Source: an uncultured Clostridia bacterium (lineage in GTDB: Bacteria; Bacillota; Clostridia; Christensenellales; Aristaeellaceae). From it: DNA of 53,961 bases. Positions within the stretch are counted from its first letter, which is position 1; each line of letters opens with the position of its first letter. Below are positions 42,091 to 51,550 of the stretch, piece by piece. A model generated the notes under the pieces. The model worked only from the letters and a program-made list of their open reading frames with translations, made no database searches and was not told the origin of the DNA. The stretch is from assembly GCA_934667105.1 (NCBI GenBank), contig CAKULG010000016.1, positions 1 to 53,961 of the forward strand, in the 5' to 3' direction. The position numbers were made by a program, and so were the translations under genes.

Positions 42091-44328
42091 TTACATAAGC
42101 AACCGCTTAACCAGGCTTTCCACGTGCTGCCGGGCGTAATTGGCCCCGGCGGCGCTTTCTTTTTCGCCCTGTGGTCGATCGCCCATCAGCAGCTGGAACT
42201 GGCTTACCTTCAGGCCCAGCGCCTCCTGCATCTGCGCGTCGCTGCCCCGGGGAGAAACCAGATAATAGCATAGCAGCGAATCCCGCTGGCCGATACGGTG
42301 AGCCCGGTCCTCCGCCTGGGAATGCACGGCGGGAGACCAATCCAATTCCCCGAACACCACGCAACTGGCCCGCTGAAGATTCAGCCCGCTGGCGGCCCGC
42401 AGGGAAACGCAGCACAGGTTGGTTTTTCCAGCCATAAAATCATCCACCGCCCGGGCCTTCTGCGCGTCGCTTTCACGGCCGGTAATGAATACGGGGTGTT
42501 CGGCCTTTAATTCGCGCTTATAAAAATCCATCACCGCGTGGTGATGCGCGAACAGCAGCACCCGCTCCCCGGCGGAAAGCAGCGCCCGCACGAACTGGCA
42601 CGCATAGGGAGCCTTGGCCAGGCCGGTCGCCTGGCGCTCCTCCTGGGAAATCTGATCCTCCAGTAACGCCCGGGCGGAGGGGGATAAATCCTTCTCCCGC
42701 TGCCAGCGCAGCAGCTTTTCCCGCACGGGGGCCATTAGCTGCTGATACAGCGCGTCGTCCGCGTCGATTTGCTGCACCAGGCGGCGCTTTTCAGGTAATT
42801 CGGGCAGCACCTCCTGCTTGGTGCGGCGCAGCATCAGCCCCTCCCGCCGCAGGTGCTCGCCCAGCAGCTGGGGCTTTTGCACGATACGGTTGCCATAGCC
42901 CGCGCACCATTCCCGGGAAAAGGATTCCCAATCCCCCAGAAAATGATAATCCAGGATGTTCACCACGTTCCAGATTTCGCCGCCGTAATTGTAAATGGGC
43001 GTTCCAGACAGGCCGATCACGCGCTCGCAGCTTTCGGAAAGCAGGCTGGCGGCGCTGTATTTTTCGCTTCCGGCCCGGCGCAGTTCTTGAATTTCATCGA
43101 AAATCACGGTATGAAAATTCAGTGCGGGCAGCGTTTCTTTCCAGCCGCGCAGTAAAAGATAATGCAGAATATATACGTCAGCCGGGGGCAGGGGATAAGG
43201 GGTGAGCCCCTTGACGACGTGCACCCGAGGCGGCTTTCCATCCACGCGCAGAAAACGCTCCGTTTCCGAAAGCCAGTTCCGCGTCAGATGCGGCGGCGGC
43301 ACGATCAGCAGGGGGAAGCGCCCCTCGCAGGCGACGCAGGCCAGGGCCTGCACCGTTTTGCCCAGGCCCATTTCATCCGCCAGCAGCGCCCGGGGCGTGA
43401 GCTGCAAAAAGGAAAGCCCGGAAAGCTGGAAGGGCCGCAGCTGGCCGCAGAAAACGGCGGAGGAAGGCGGGCTGGCGGGAAGCGCCATGCGCGCCCGCTC
43501 CCGATCCCGGTAAAAAGCGCGGGCCTGGGAAAGCGCCTGGGCCCAGCGCGCCTGATCCCGGGGGGCCACGGCCAGGGGATAGCGCAGCATCAGCCAGTTC
43601 ACATCCCCCACAATGCGGCGATGGGCGGTAAAACGCGCTTCGCCGCGCCGTCCGCCGTCGCTGCCGGGAAAAAGACGCTTGGCCAGTTCGGTGACGCAGG
43701 GCTCGCCTTTAATCACCCAGCATTTGCGCCGTGCGTTATAAGAGAGGGTTCCATAGACGGGGCCGCCCGGGGCCGCGTCGCGCAGGAAGGGGGGCGTATC
43801 TTCTTGATCCAGTTCCCGAAGAATGCGGCTTTCCAGGGCGTTCGCATCCACAACGGCGGGGGCGGCCTCGGCCTGCGCCGGGGCGGACTGCTTCGCAGGC
43901 GGCGCGGCGGGCGCGTCGAGCGTATCGGGCGCGGACGTTAATTCCTGCGCCGCCTGGCCGTTTCCTTCCACCGCCAGGCCCCACAGCCGTTGCAGACAGA
44001 GGGCGTAAAGGGGCACCCCGGCGATTTCGGCGGGCAGCGCCGCCTCTTTTTCGCTGATTACAATCAACGTTTCCAGCTTTCCCGATTCCGCATAGCGGCG
44101 AAGCTGGCGCAGGAGGGCGTTTTTTTCGGGGCGGCCACGCTTTAATTCAATACCCGTGCGCCCGCACAGAAAATCAATCCGGCATCGGGGCGCCAGGGGC
44201 GCTTCATGCTGAAATTCAATTTCCGCTTCCTGAAGCGCCGCCGCCGTCAGGCCGTGCAGATCGTATTCATCCTGAGGCTGCGGCGCGCGCAGCGCGCGTA
44301 GGGCGTTTAAAACCCGCTGGGCCTCCAT
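42091..44328 (-). CDS. PD-(D/E)XK-like nuclease domain fused to SNF2 helicase
   Basis: A 745-residue protein. Residues ~20-95 look like a PD-(D/E)XK nuclease core: E21, D52 in RIDFL, then E61-L-K63 in GIELKRG, followed by a helix and strand ending LETLIVISE. A low-complexity Ala/Pro linker (about 125-165) and an unassigned region lead to a full SNF2 helicase from about 305: Walker A DEMGLGKT, Walker B as DEIQ, SGTPI, then the second RecA lobe with VSLRAASGLNL and the HRIGQ motif. ATP-driven DNA translocation with a cutting or binding head is expected. Start at 44328 after GGGGGAG. It has a consensus-like promoter of its own and no partner gene. Defence or repair role is inference. Confidence 0.85.
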   Translation of the reverse strand: MEAQRVLNALRALRAPQPQDEYDLHGLTAAALQEAEIEFQHEAPLAPRCRIDFLCGRTGIELKRGRPEKNALLRQLRRYAESGKLETLIVISEKEAALPAEIAGVPLYALCLQRLWGLAVEGNGQAAQELTSAPDTLDAPAAPPAKQSAPAQAEAAPAVVDANALESRILRELDQEDTPPFLRDAAPGGPVYGTLSYNARRKCWVIKGEPCVTELAKRLFPGSDGGRRGEARFTAHRRIVGDVNWLMLRYPLAVAPRDQARWAQALSQARAFYRDRERARMALPASPPSSAVFCGQLRPFQLSGLSFLQLTPRALLADEMGLGKTVQALACVACEGRFPLLIVPPPHLTRNWLSETERFLRVDGKPPRVHVVKGLTPYPLPPADVYILHYLLLRGWKETLPALNFHTVIFDEIQELRRAGSEKYSAASLLSESCERVIGLSGTPIYNYGGEIWNVVNILDYHFLGDWESFSREWCAGYGNRIVQKPQLLGEHLRREGLMLRRTKQEVLPELPEKRRLVQQIDADDALYQQLMAPVREKLLRWQREKDLSPSARALLEDQISQEERQATGLAKAPYACQFVRALLSAGERVLLFAHHHAVMDFYKRELKAEHPVFITGRESDAQKARAVDDFMAGKTNLCCVSLRAASGLNLQRASCVVFGELDWSPAVHSQAEDRAHRIGQRDSLLCYYLVSPRGSDAQMQEALGLKVSQFQLLMGDRPQGEKESAAGANYARQHVESLVKRLLM

Positions 44329-44424
44329 GCGTGCTCCCCCTTGCGTTGAAATACCGGCGGCTTTTATCCCGGCGCGCCGAAAAATCAACGCGCGTCCGAG
44401 GGCAGGGCCGTCAATTCGTTCTCG

Positions 44425-44453
44425 ATTGTAGCATTCCGGGCGGGCGGTGTCAA
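44425..44453 (-). promoter_or_regulatory. Promoter of the nuclease-helicase gene
   Basis: On the minus strand TTGACA (44448-44453) and TACAAT (44425-44430) with a 17-base spacer, about 100 bp before the ATG. Confidence 0.78.
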
Positions 44454-44551
44454 TCCCGGCAGGCGGCGCGAAAAGCGCTCCCGCGGCGGCGTTTCCCTCT
44501 CCCGGCGCGGATGAAAAGCTAGCATATTAAACAAAAGTAAAAACTATGATG

Positions 44552-44580
44552 TTGCTGAATAAATTCCGCCCCGGTATAAT
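44552..44580 (+). promoter_or_regulatory. Promoter of the YesN-led operon
   Basis: TTGCTG (44552-44557) and TATAAT (44575-44580) with a 17-base spacer, 24 bp before the ATG at 44604. Directly upstream, an A-rich stretch (44531-44550) ending in AAAACTATGA loosely recalls the 21-bp repeat units at 2910-2951. Confidence 0.7.
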
Positions 44581-44603
44581 AAATTTGCGAGGTGGAAAAG
44601 AAC

Positions 44604-46181
44604 ATGTATCGTTTGGTGATTGTCGAGGATGAAATTGTAACCCGCCAGGGCATGGAGCGTTATTTTGATTGGAAGCGGTACGGCTTCGAGGTGGTCAACG
44701 CTTTTCCGGACGGCATGGAGGCGCTGGCGTGGATAAAAAATAATGCGTGCGACGTGGTGATAACCGATATTATGATGAGCCGGCTGGACGGCCTGGAGCT
44801 GGCGGCGCGGCTTCGGCAGACGCGCCCGGAAATCAAGGTGATTATCCTCAGCGGATACAGCACCTTTGATTACGCAAAGCAGGCGATTCAAAATAAAGTT
44901 GTGGAATATCTGCTCAAACCCATCGACGAGGACGATTTGGCCCGGGTGCTCCAGAAGCTGAAAAAGCAGTTGGATGAAGAAAACCAGGAAAAAAACACCC
45001 ACCAGACAAAGAACAGGGAAATATTGCTCACGCTGCGCCAGAGCTTTTTTAAGAATCTGCTTTCCGGCCAGATCAACACGCGAAGCGAACTGAACACCTA
45101 TTTTCGCCTGCTCAATATCGCGCCGTCGGTGATAGAGATGCCGATCCTCGCTTATGAAATCAGCCTTACTTCCCGGGAGGAGGACGGCCTAGATGACGAA
45201 GAAGAAACGGAAACGCGGCAGATGAAAAACGTCGGCGCAGCGCTGCGGCGGCAATTCGAATCGCGGGAGGGCGAGGCGCTGTATTACGTCTGGGATTATC
45301 AGGAATTGAAATGGAGCGTTACGGTAATCGCCCTGAGCCAGACGAAAATTGAAGCACTGAAACAGCTTTTCTGCGAAAAACTGCGCGCCTTTTCCAAACA
45401 GGTGGAAACGGAATTTGGGGAATGCGCTTCCTTTCGGCTGACCCACGCGGTTCAGCGAATCGGCGATTTGGCGGGCGAGGCCAGGGCTGCGGCGGCTGTG
45501 GACGACGCCTCGGGGATAGACGGCGAGGTGTGCGAAAGCCTGCTGATAAAATACAGGGTGTGTATTGTGGAAATGGATCTGGAGCATGATCGCCAGCTCC
45601 TGGAACTGCTGGATCATTTGGAACGCGAACTATCCGCCTTCCCCCTGGAGCAGGCGCGCTTTGTGGTTAAAAATCTGTATTCAACGGTTATGCAGGAATA
45701 CCAGGGCCGCGGCGTCGACGTGGGCCGCTGCACGGGAGGGCGCATGGATTTGGCCGCGCCCTATCAGGTGGAAAATATATCGCAGCTGACGCAGGAGGCG
45801 CGTGCCGCGTTCTGCGCGCTGCACGACGGCCTGAAAAAAAGAAAAGCGGAATTTAACGCGGATATTGTGGGCCTGATTATTCAGTATATCGATAAAAATA
45901 TCGACGGCGAGCTTAGCAACGATACGATGGCGGCGAAATATCACATGCATCCCGCTTATATGAGCCGTATATTCCGCCAGCGGACGGGGGAGCGGCTTTC
46001 GGATTATATTCTGCGCATCCGGATGGAGAAGGCTGTTTCCTTGCTCAAGGATGGGCGGCACAGCGTGCAGAAAATCAGTCAGATGGTCGGCTATAACACG
46101 GCCACCTATTTCTCCACGCAGCTTCGGAAATACACCGGCTATTCGCCGCGCGAATACTGCCAGAGGGTTTTATCACGATGA
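44604..46181 (+). CDS. YesN-type response regulator with AraC DNA-binding domain
   Basis: A 525-residue two-component regulator. The receiver domain has acidic E8-D9-E10, phospho-acceptor D55 in TDIMM, S83 in ILSGYS and K105 in LLKP; a long central helical region follows; the last ~100 residues form an AraC double helix-turn-helix ending YNTATYFSTQLRKYTGYSPREYC. The ATG at 44604 has GAGGTGG 8 bases upstream; a GTG at 44592 is less likely. It should activate carbohydrate genes once phosphorylated by a YesM kinase, but the kinase gene that follows (ATGA overlap) lacks its catalytic half. Confidence 0.93.
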   Translation: MYRLVIVEDEIVTRQGMERYFDWKRYGFEVVNAFPDGMEALAWIKNNACDVVITDIMMSRLDGLELAARLRQTRPEIKVIILSGYSTFDYAKQAIQNKVVEYLLKPIDEDDLARVLQKLKKQLDEENQEKNTHQTKNREILLTLRQSFFKNLLSGQINTRSELNTYFRLLNIAPSVIEMPILAYEISLTSREEDGLDDEEETETRQMKNVGAALRRQFESREGEALYYVWDYQELKWSVTVIALSQTKIEALKQLFCEKLRAFSKQVETEFGECASFRLTHAVQRIGDLAGEARAAAAVDDASGIDGEVCESLLIKYRVCIVEMDLEHDRQLLELLDHLERELSAFPLEQARFVVKNLYSTVMQEYQGRGVDVGRCTGGRMDLAAPYQVENISQLTQEARAAFCALHDGLKKRKAEFNADIVGLIIQYIDKNIDGELSNDTMAAKYHMHPAYMSRIFRQRTGERLSDYILRIRMEKAVSLLKDGRHSVQKISQMVGYNTATYFSTQLRKYTGYSPREYCQRVLSR

Positions 46182-46969
46182 GAAAGAAAGCGACGGCTTG
46201 GCAATACATAAAGCAATATAAATTCCGCAGCCTGCTGCTTCGAAACTTTGCGTTCATTATTTTTATGATGATTCTTCCGCTGGCGATCGTTATTGCCTCC
46301 GGCTATGGAAAGCTGGATAACGAGGTGAACGAACGCATTATGGATATGAACGAGGATTTACTGCGGAAAAACGCGACGGTGACGGACAATGTGATCCTGG
46401 ATATCCAAAGCCTGCTGAACCAGATCGCGGAGCAAAGCGAGATTCGGCAGATTTTGCAGGAACGGGACGAGCGCCTGATTGGGCCGATGGCGCAAGGGCC
46501 GGTCTATCAGCTGATCCGCGAATACACGCAGACGAACCGGTATATCCGCGGCGTGTATCTTTATTCGGAGGAAAACGGCTTCATCATTGACGGCAGCGCG
46601 GGAACCTACCGGCGCGCCGCCGATAGCTGGGAAAAAGAAAAGTGGTATTACATCCATAAGCAAATTCCCATGGACGATATGTATGTGCTGGTGAATCACG
46701 CCAACAGCATTTTCCTTTGCAGGCCCGTTTTCTCGGCGCAGGGCCAACGGCTGGGGCTGACGGTGTTCGACGTGCAATTGCAGCGCATTCACGAACTGCT
46801 GGAGGATTATTATCTGACCACGGACGGGATGTATATCGACGCGTTCATGCAGGATTCGCGCCTGCCCGGCCCGGCCTTTCCGGATAACGGAGGCGGAAAT
46901 GAAAAAAGTATCCCTTGCGCGTTTTCCCGGGCGCGGCGAGCATTTTTCGGGCCGCCTTACGCGGCATGA
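46178..46969 (+). pseudogene. YesM-type sensor kinase, truncated before its kinase domain
   Basis: A 263-residue frame with one membrane helix at about 23-42 and an extracellular Cache-like region through about residue 225 (LTTDGM). A YesM protein would then continue with a second membrane helix, HAMP and the histidine kinase, some 300 residues in all; none are present. From about 46840 the sequence changes character, passes a new ribosome site and start codon (46899), and stops. The start overlaps the response-regulator stop as ATGA. Either a deletion has fused the kinase gene to the operon downstream, or the protein works as a kinase-less receptor. Confidence 0.7.
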
Positions 46970-47816
46970 CGACGGCGTGGTGCGCTGCCACGGCGGCCTT
47001 CCCGCCTGCGAAGCGGGCAATGTGATCCGTATAGAGGGCCTGGAGCATGTGAAGCATATCGCGCCCGTTCCCTTCCGCCTTACTCCGGAGGAGGCGGCGG
47101 AAATACAAAGAAGCGTGCAAGAGGGCGCGGCGCAGCCGCAAAAAAAGGAAGCGCTGCGGGCGTTTCCGGCAAAGCATCCCTTCGCCTGGGAGAACGTGCC
47201 CGGCTATACGATTCAAAAGGACGGGCTCCCCGCAAAGGGGATGGTTTGCCTGGCGTATGACGCGGAGAACCTGTACCTACGCTATACGCTGTCGGGAATT
47301 CGCTGGGTAAACGGCGGAAACGAATGGCGCGCCCTGTTTAAGACCGGGGACTGCGTGGATTTTCAGTGCAGCCCCGCCGCCAACCGAAGGACCGCCCCGG
47401 CCCCGGGAGATTTCCGGGTGCTCATCGCCCCCTTCAAAGGGGAAAACGCCGTTGTGCTGATGCGGCAGGTGGAAGAAAGAAAGGCCTTCGATCCGGCGGA
47501 AAGCTATAAATATTCCTCCCCCGTAATGGATGTACGCTTCGATACCGTTCGTTTGCTGCGGGAGGCGCAGGCGTGCGTTCAAAAAATAAAGGATGGGGTG
47601 CGCGTGGAAGCGGCGCTTCCCTGGAAAGCGCTGGGGATTACGTCCCCCACGCAGGGAACGCGCCTCACTGGCGACGCGGGATTTATTGTCGCCGATCAGG
47701 CGGGCCGGGCCAATAGCGCGCGCGTTTACTACTATAACGAAAAAACCAACCTGGTAAACGACCAGGGGGGCGAGGCTCGGATCTCGCCGGAGGAATTCGG
47801 CGAAATTGCGTTTTAA
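46899..47816 (+). CDS. CBM9-like carbohydrate-binding protein, no signal peptide
   Basis: A 305-residue protein whose C-terminal ~200 residues follow the CBM9 (xylanase-type binding module) pattern: VCLAYDAENLYLRY, LFKTGDCVDFQC, DFRVLIAPFKG and VEAALPWKALGI. The N-terminal ~75 residues look like the tail of another beta-rich domain, so the gene may itself be the 3' part of a longer one. A good ribosome site (GGAGGCGG) precedes the ATG, inside the end of the truncated sensor frame. No export signal is seen. Two more carbohydrate-type genes follow in the same direction, 21 bp away. Confidence 0.72.
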   Translation: MKKVSLARFPGRGEHFSGRLTRHDDGVVRCHGGLPACEAGNVIRIEGLEHVKHIAPVPFRLTPEEAAEIQRSVQEGAAQPQKKEALRAFPAKHPFAWENVPGYTIQKDGLPAKGMVCLAYDAENLYLRYTLSGIRWVNGGNEWRALFKTGDCVDFQCSPAANRRTAPAPGDFRVLIAPFKGENAVVLMRQVEERKAFDPAESYKYSSPVMDVRFDTVRLLREAQACVQKIKDGVRVEAALPWKALGITSPTQGTRLTGDAGFIVADQAGRANSARVYYYNEKTNLVNDQGGEARISPEEFGEIAF

Positions 47817-47837
47817 ACAACGAAACGGAGGGAAACC

Positions 47838-49232
47838 ATGCAGGAATTATCAGCGCTCCGCCTGGCGAACACGCGCTCCGACACGGTCAGCCATTTGGCG
47901 CTTTCCCCGGAAACGCAGACCGTTACGATCTCCACCAACGCCTATAACAGCTGGGAGCGGGAATTGGAGGATAATATCACCTTTCTTTATCGCCCGTTCC
48001 ATCTGCCCCACGGGGAGCATGTCACGCTGACTGTGGAGGCGGAGCTTACGTCCGTTGAGGCGTTTCATTCCGTCATGCCCGCGATGGCGGGGCTGATGAT
48101 AATGGAGGGCGAAAAGCCGGGCGGGAAAAGGCTGCTTACCTTCCTTGCCATGGGCAACGATTTGCTTCAATACATGCTCAGCCGCGTGGAGCCGGGGCTG
48201 CAGGCGAATAATCTGGTTTATCCGGGCGCTGTGCCGGAGGGCAGGCCCTATCCAATTCGCCTGCGGCTTCAGCTGCGCGGGCGCTATGTGATTGCCGCCT
48301 ATCGCACCGCCGCGACGGAGGAATGGATTCCCTTAGCCCCGGAGGCCACCTGGAATCTGCCTGCGCAGGGCGATCACGTTTGCTGCGGCCTGTTTGTGAA
48401 CACCGGGATTATCGGAACGGAGGCCAGGGCGGTCTTCAAAAATCTGCGGATGTATACGGAAGAACTGCCCCGCGAAACGTTGCAGGCGCTGCCGCCAGAA
48501 CAGAAGCGGGAGCCGCCGCTTCTTTTCCGCGAGGATTACCGCAGCGGCGCGCTTCATGTGGATCCGGAGGACCCGATGGCCTGGACGGATGTGGATCAAT
48601 ACGCCAATCTCTGCACGCTTCCCGAGGGGGAAAACGCCCTTCGCCGCGTTTGGTATAAAAATTGTATGCCGGGACGGCATTTTGCGGGAAGCGTCTGGTG
48701 GGCGGATTATTCGCTGTCGGTTCAGGTGCGCCTGGACGTAATGCCGGAGGACGCGCTATTTTTTGTGGTGCGCCACCGGGTTACCAATTACTACGGGTGC
48801 TTCGGTTATGCCGTGGGGCTGGAAAAAGAGGGAATCGCGCTGTATCGCTCCGCCTATGAGCGAAACTTGAAAATCCCGGAAGTAGAAGCGCGTTTGGATT
48901 GGCGGCCGCTGCTGGGACAATGGCTTGATCTGCGCATCGACGCGTTGGATCAGCACATCGGCGTATTCCTCAACGGCCGGGAAATTTTACGATATTGCGA
49001 TCATAACCCGCTGATAAGCGGCATTGGAAATATCGGCATTGTGGCCCAGGCGCGCGCGCGGGCGTATATTGGGAAAATAGAGGTTCGGGAGCTGCCCGAT
49101 CCCCAGGGCGGCGCGTATGATAACCTGATCGGCGGCAATTGGGACAGGCCCGCGCCCGGGAATTTTCAATACAGCTATGATTATGGGCCGCGTTTCGAGA
49201 CTGTGGAGCAGGTGGATAATATCGAAATTTAA
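47838..49232 (+). CDS. Protein with two lectin/glucanase-like beta-sandwich domains
   Basis: A 464-residue protein of unknown specific function. Two concanavalin A-like beta-sandwich domains are suggested: about 1-215 (ending VFKNLRMYTEE) and about 235-435 (ending YIGKIEVRELP), each closing with the strand typical of DUF1349/GH16-like or 3-keto-disaccharide-hydrolase-like folds. The ribosome site GGAGGG is good. There is no signal peptide and no membrane segment. It sits between the CBM9-like gene and the beta-helix gene, 18 bp from the latter, so the three probably act on one glycan. Confidence 0.6.
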   Translation: MQELSALRLANTRSDTVSHLALSPETQTVTISTNAYNSWERELEDNITFLYRPFHLPHGEHVTLTVEAELTSVEAFHSVMPAMAGLMIMEGEKPGGKRLLTFLAMGNDLLQYMLSRVEPGLQANNLVYPGAVPEGRPYPIRLRLQLRGRYVIAAYRTAATEEWIPLAPEATWNLPAQGDHVCCGLFVNTGIIGTEARAVFKNLRMYTEELPRETLQALPPEQKREPPLLFREDYRSGALHVDPEDPMAWTDVDQYANLCTLPEGENALRRVWYKNCMPGRHFAGSVWWADYSLSVQVRLDVMPEDALFFVVRHRVTNYYGCFGYAVGLEKEGIALYRSAYERNLKIPEVEARLDWRPLLGQWLDLRIDALDQHIGVFLNGREILRYCDHNPLISGIGNIGIVAQARARAYIGKIEVRELPDPQGGAYDNLIGGNWDRPAPGNFQYSYDYGPRFETVEQVDNIEI

Positions 49233-49250
49233 AAAAGGGGAAATGCAAAA

Positions 49251-51416
49251 ATGAGCGTTTTCTATACCGGCAACGTGTGGCAGCGCAAGGGCGACGTGGT
49301 TTCTCTATCCGGCGACGGCATTGGCGCGGGCCTGGCGCGGCTTGCGCTGTTTCGCTTTCCCGATGCGCGCGGGGGCGCGCCGCAATATTTTCCCCAGGTT
49401 TCCTTTGACGCGGGGGCGTGCGCGGCCCGTTTTATGGCGCGCGCCGTTCCGGCTGCCCAAGGGGAGGCAGCGGAGATTCTTCAAATCTCCCAGGATTCTG
49501 TAAAATACCGCATGCCGGAAACGGGAATCTATCAGGCGACGCTCCTGGGGGAAGCATATTACGAAACGGCTTATGTGAATCTGCCGCAGCTTCGCGTGAT
49601 CCTGGGCGACGACGGGGATACCCCCTTCCCGGGCGGATTGCTGCGCTTGGCGGGCAGCAATCTGTGCCCCGAGGGCGCGCCGCAGCCGCCGCAGGTTTGC
49701 CTCTGCGGCGCTTCAAGCGTCTATTATTTAACCGTCGAGGAGATGGATCCGCCTTATGCGCTTCGAGCGCGCCTGCCCCAGGATATCCCCTGCGGTTCGT
49801 ATGAACTGTCCGTTCATAACGGATACGGAGACGGGCGCTGCTGGGCGCAGCCTCGGCCCATAGAGGTGCGGGAATCCTTCCTGCGCCAGATTCCGGACAA
49901 GGTGTTCAATGTGAAGGCGTATGGCGCGCTGGGTCAGGGCCCCCATGCGAGCAACGATACGGCGGCGATTTTGAACGCCGTGGAGGCCGCCCGGGAAAAC
50001 GGCGGGGGCGTGGTATATTTTCCTGAGGGAAATTACCAGCTGACATATGTTCTGGATATTCCGCGCAATGTGGAAATTCGCGGGAATGGGAAAACAAAAA
50101 CAGGCGTCACGATTCTTCCGCATCTCTGGGATTGGGGCGAGCTTCCGCCGCGCTTTTTTCATCTGAACGGCAATAACTATATTCATGATTTGGATATCAG
50201 CGGAACGCGCGTTTCCACCGTTTTCGGTGCGGAGGAAACGGAAAACCTGATTATCGAGCGGTGTTCCTTCACATTTATTCCCCTTTGCGGCGCGCCCAGC
50301 AATACCACGCCGCCCTTTGCCCGCTGGTCTGTGCACCGGCTGAGCGGAAATACGCTTCGCGAAGCGGATTATTATTATAATTCGTTCGGTCAGACGCTTT
50401 TTCGGCTGCGCCGGTGCAGTAACATTCGTCTGGAGCAGGTTTCCATGCTAGGCCAGGAAATGACGTGCTATCAGCTTCCTGGAAGCGCAAACATTTATAT
50501 CGGCGATTGCCATTTCGAAGGCAACAACGCCGCGACGCTGGGCGCGCGAAACGTGATGGCCATACGGAGCTTTTATCAGCAGTGCTTGAATTTGGGCGGC
50601 GCGTCCATCTACTTTGCGCATAACACGATCATGAACCGCATGCTCAATAACCGCGAATTGATGACCACCGACTGCAAGGGCTGCTATTGCCGATCGGAAA
50701 AGGGCGACAGCTATTTGAAGGCGCTGGATGCGAGCGGCATGCGCTATGAACTGGATGTTCGCTTTAAGCCGGGTGCATTGAAGGGAAAGATGGTGCTGCT
50801 GGGCCAGGGCCCGGGCGCGGGCCAGATGCGGGAAATCGCGGAGAACACCGAGCGGGAAATCACTCTGACCGAGCCCTTTGCCGTTTCGCCGGAGGACAAC
50901 GTCACCAAGGCGATTATATTCAGCCTGCACGCCCATCTGATCTGCTGTCGGAATCATTTCGAAAACGGCGCGACCTTCCAAAGCTACGGTACTTATCTGG
51001 GCGTAATTTTGGATGGAAACACCTTCAAAAAAATTCTCGCGGTGCGTATGCTGGCGCGCTTCATCTATCACACGGTGCATTTTAACTGGTATAATTCGTT
51101 TCAAAATAATCGCTTTTTTGATCGAACGTACCTCGATCGCGTGAGCATCCCGGATTGCCATGCGGACGCGGCGGGGCGCGGCATGGTGCTGGAGGGCGGC
51201 AAATGCGCTGTTTCCAATCTTCAAAGAAGCGTGACGATTCGTTATAACCGCATGGAGGATGGATTTTCCATCCTGCTGCGAGGGAATGACCTGCAGGAGA
51301 AGAATTGGAACGACATAACCCTTCAGAATAATCAATTTCTCGGAGAAACCTCGCGCCTTGAAATCAGCCTGCCCTCCACAGCGGAGGGGGTGTATTGCGA
51401 GGAAGCGAAGGGCTGA
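49251..51416 (+). CDS. Right-handed beta-helix protein (pectate lyase superfamily-like)
   Basis: A 721-residue protein. The N-terminal ~210 residues are beta-rich with an Ig-like stretch (LRLAGSNLCPEG...LSVHNGYGDG). From 217 to 264 it carries the start of a pectate-lyase-3/GH28-type beta-helix: VFNVKAYGALGQG, then NDTAAILNAVEAAREN and GGGVVYFPEGNYQL. Coils of the helix continue to the end, with many N/G-rich turns. Such folds act on pectin or other acidic polysaccharides. Catalytic residues cannot be assigned by eye. No signal peptide, which is unusual for the group. A hairpin (51425-51460) follows the stop. Confidence 0.75.
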   Translation: MSVFYTGNVWQRKGDVVSLSGDGIGAGLARLALFRFPDARGGAPQYFPQVSFDAGACAARFMARAVPAAQGEAAEILQISQDSVKYRMPETGIYQATLLGEAYYETAYVNLPQLRVILGDDGDTPFPGGLLRLAGSNLCPEGAPQPPQVCLCGASSVYYLTVEEMDPPYALRARLPQDIPCGSYELSVHNGYGDGRCWAQPRPIEVRESFLRQIPDKVFNVKAYGALGQGPHASNDTAAILNAVEAARENGGGVVYFPEGNYQLTYVLDIPRNVEIRGNGKTKTGVTILPHLWDWGELPPRFFHLNGNNYIHDLDISGTRVSTVFGAEETENLIIERCSFTFIPLCGAPSNTTPPFARWSVHRLSGNTLREADYYYNSFGQTLFRLRRCSNIRLEQVSMLGQEMTCYQLPGSANIYIGDCHFEGNNAATLGARNVMAIRSFYQQCLNLGGASIYFAHNTIMNRMLNNRELMTTDCKGCYCRSEKGDSYLKALDASGMRYELDVRFKPGALKGKMVLLGQGPGAGQMREIAENTEREITLTEPFAVSPEDNVTKAIIFSLHAHLICCRNHFENGATFQSYGTYLGVILDGNTFKKILAVRMLARFIYHTVHFNWYNSFQNNRFFDRTYLDRVSIPDCHADAAGRGMVLEGGKCAVSNLQRSVTIRYNRMEDGFSILLRGNDLQEKNWNDITLQNNQFLGETSRLEISLPSTAEGVYCEEAKG

Positions 51417-51424
51417 CCCGCTTT

Positions 51425-51470
51425 GCGCGTGTTCGCCGTCGCCCGGCGCGGCTAACGCGCTGCATTTTGT
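51425..51470 (+). terminator. Likely terminator of the YesN-led operon
   Basis: GCGCGT (51425-51430) pairs with ACGCGC (51455-51460), enclosing a second stem CGCCG/CGGCG; TGCATTTTGTGTT follows. It lies 9 bp after the beta-helix gene. Confidence 0.5.
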
Positions 51471-51550
51471 GTTGCATACCCGCTTAAAAATATCTTTATG
51501 AAAGTATCGTGTAAGATACTGCGCAAACCCAGGAACCACAAGGAAAAATT

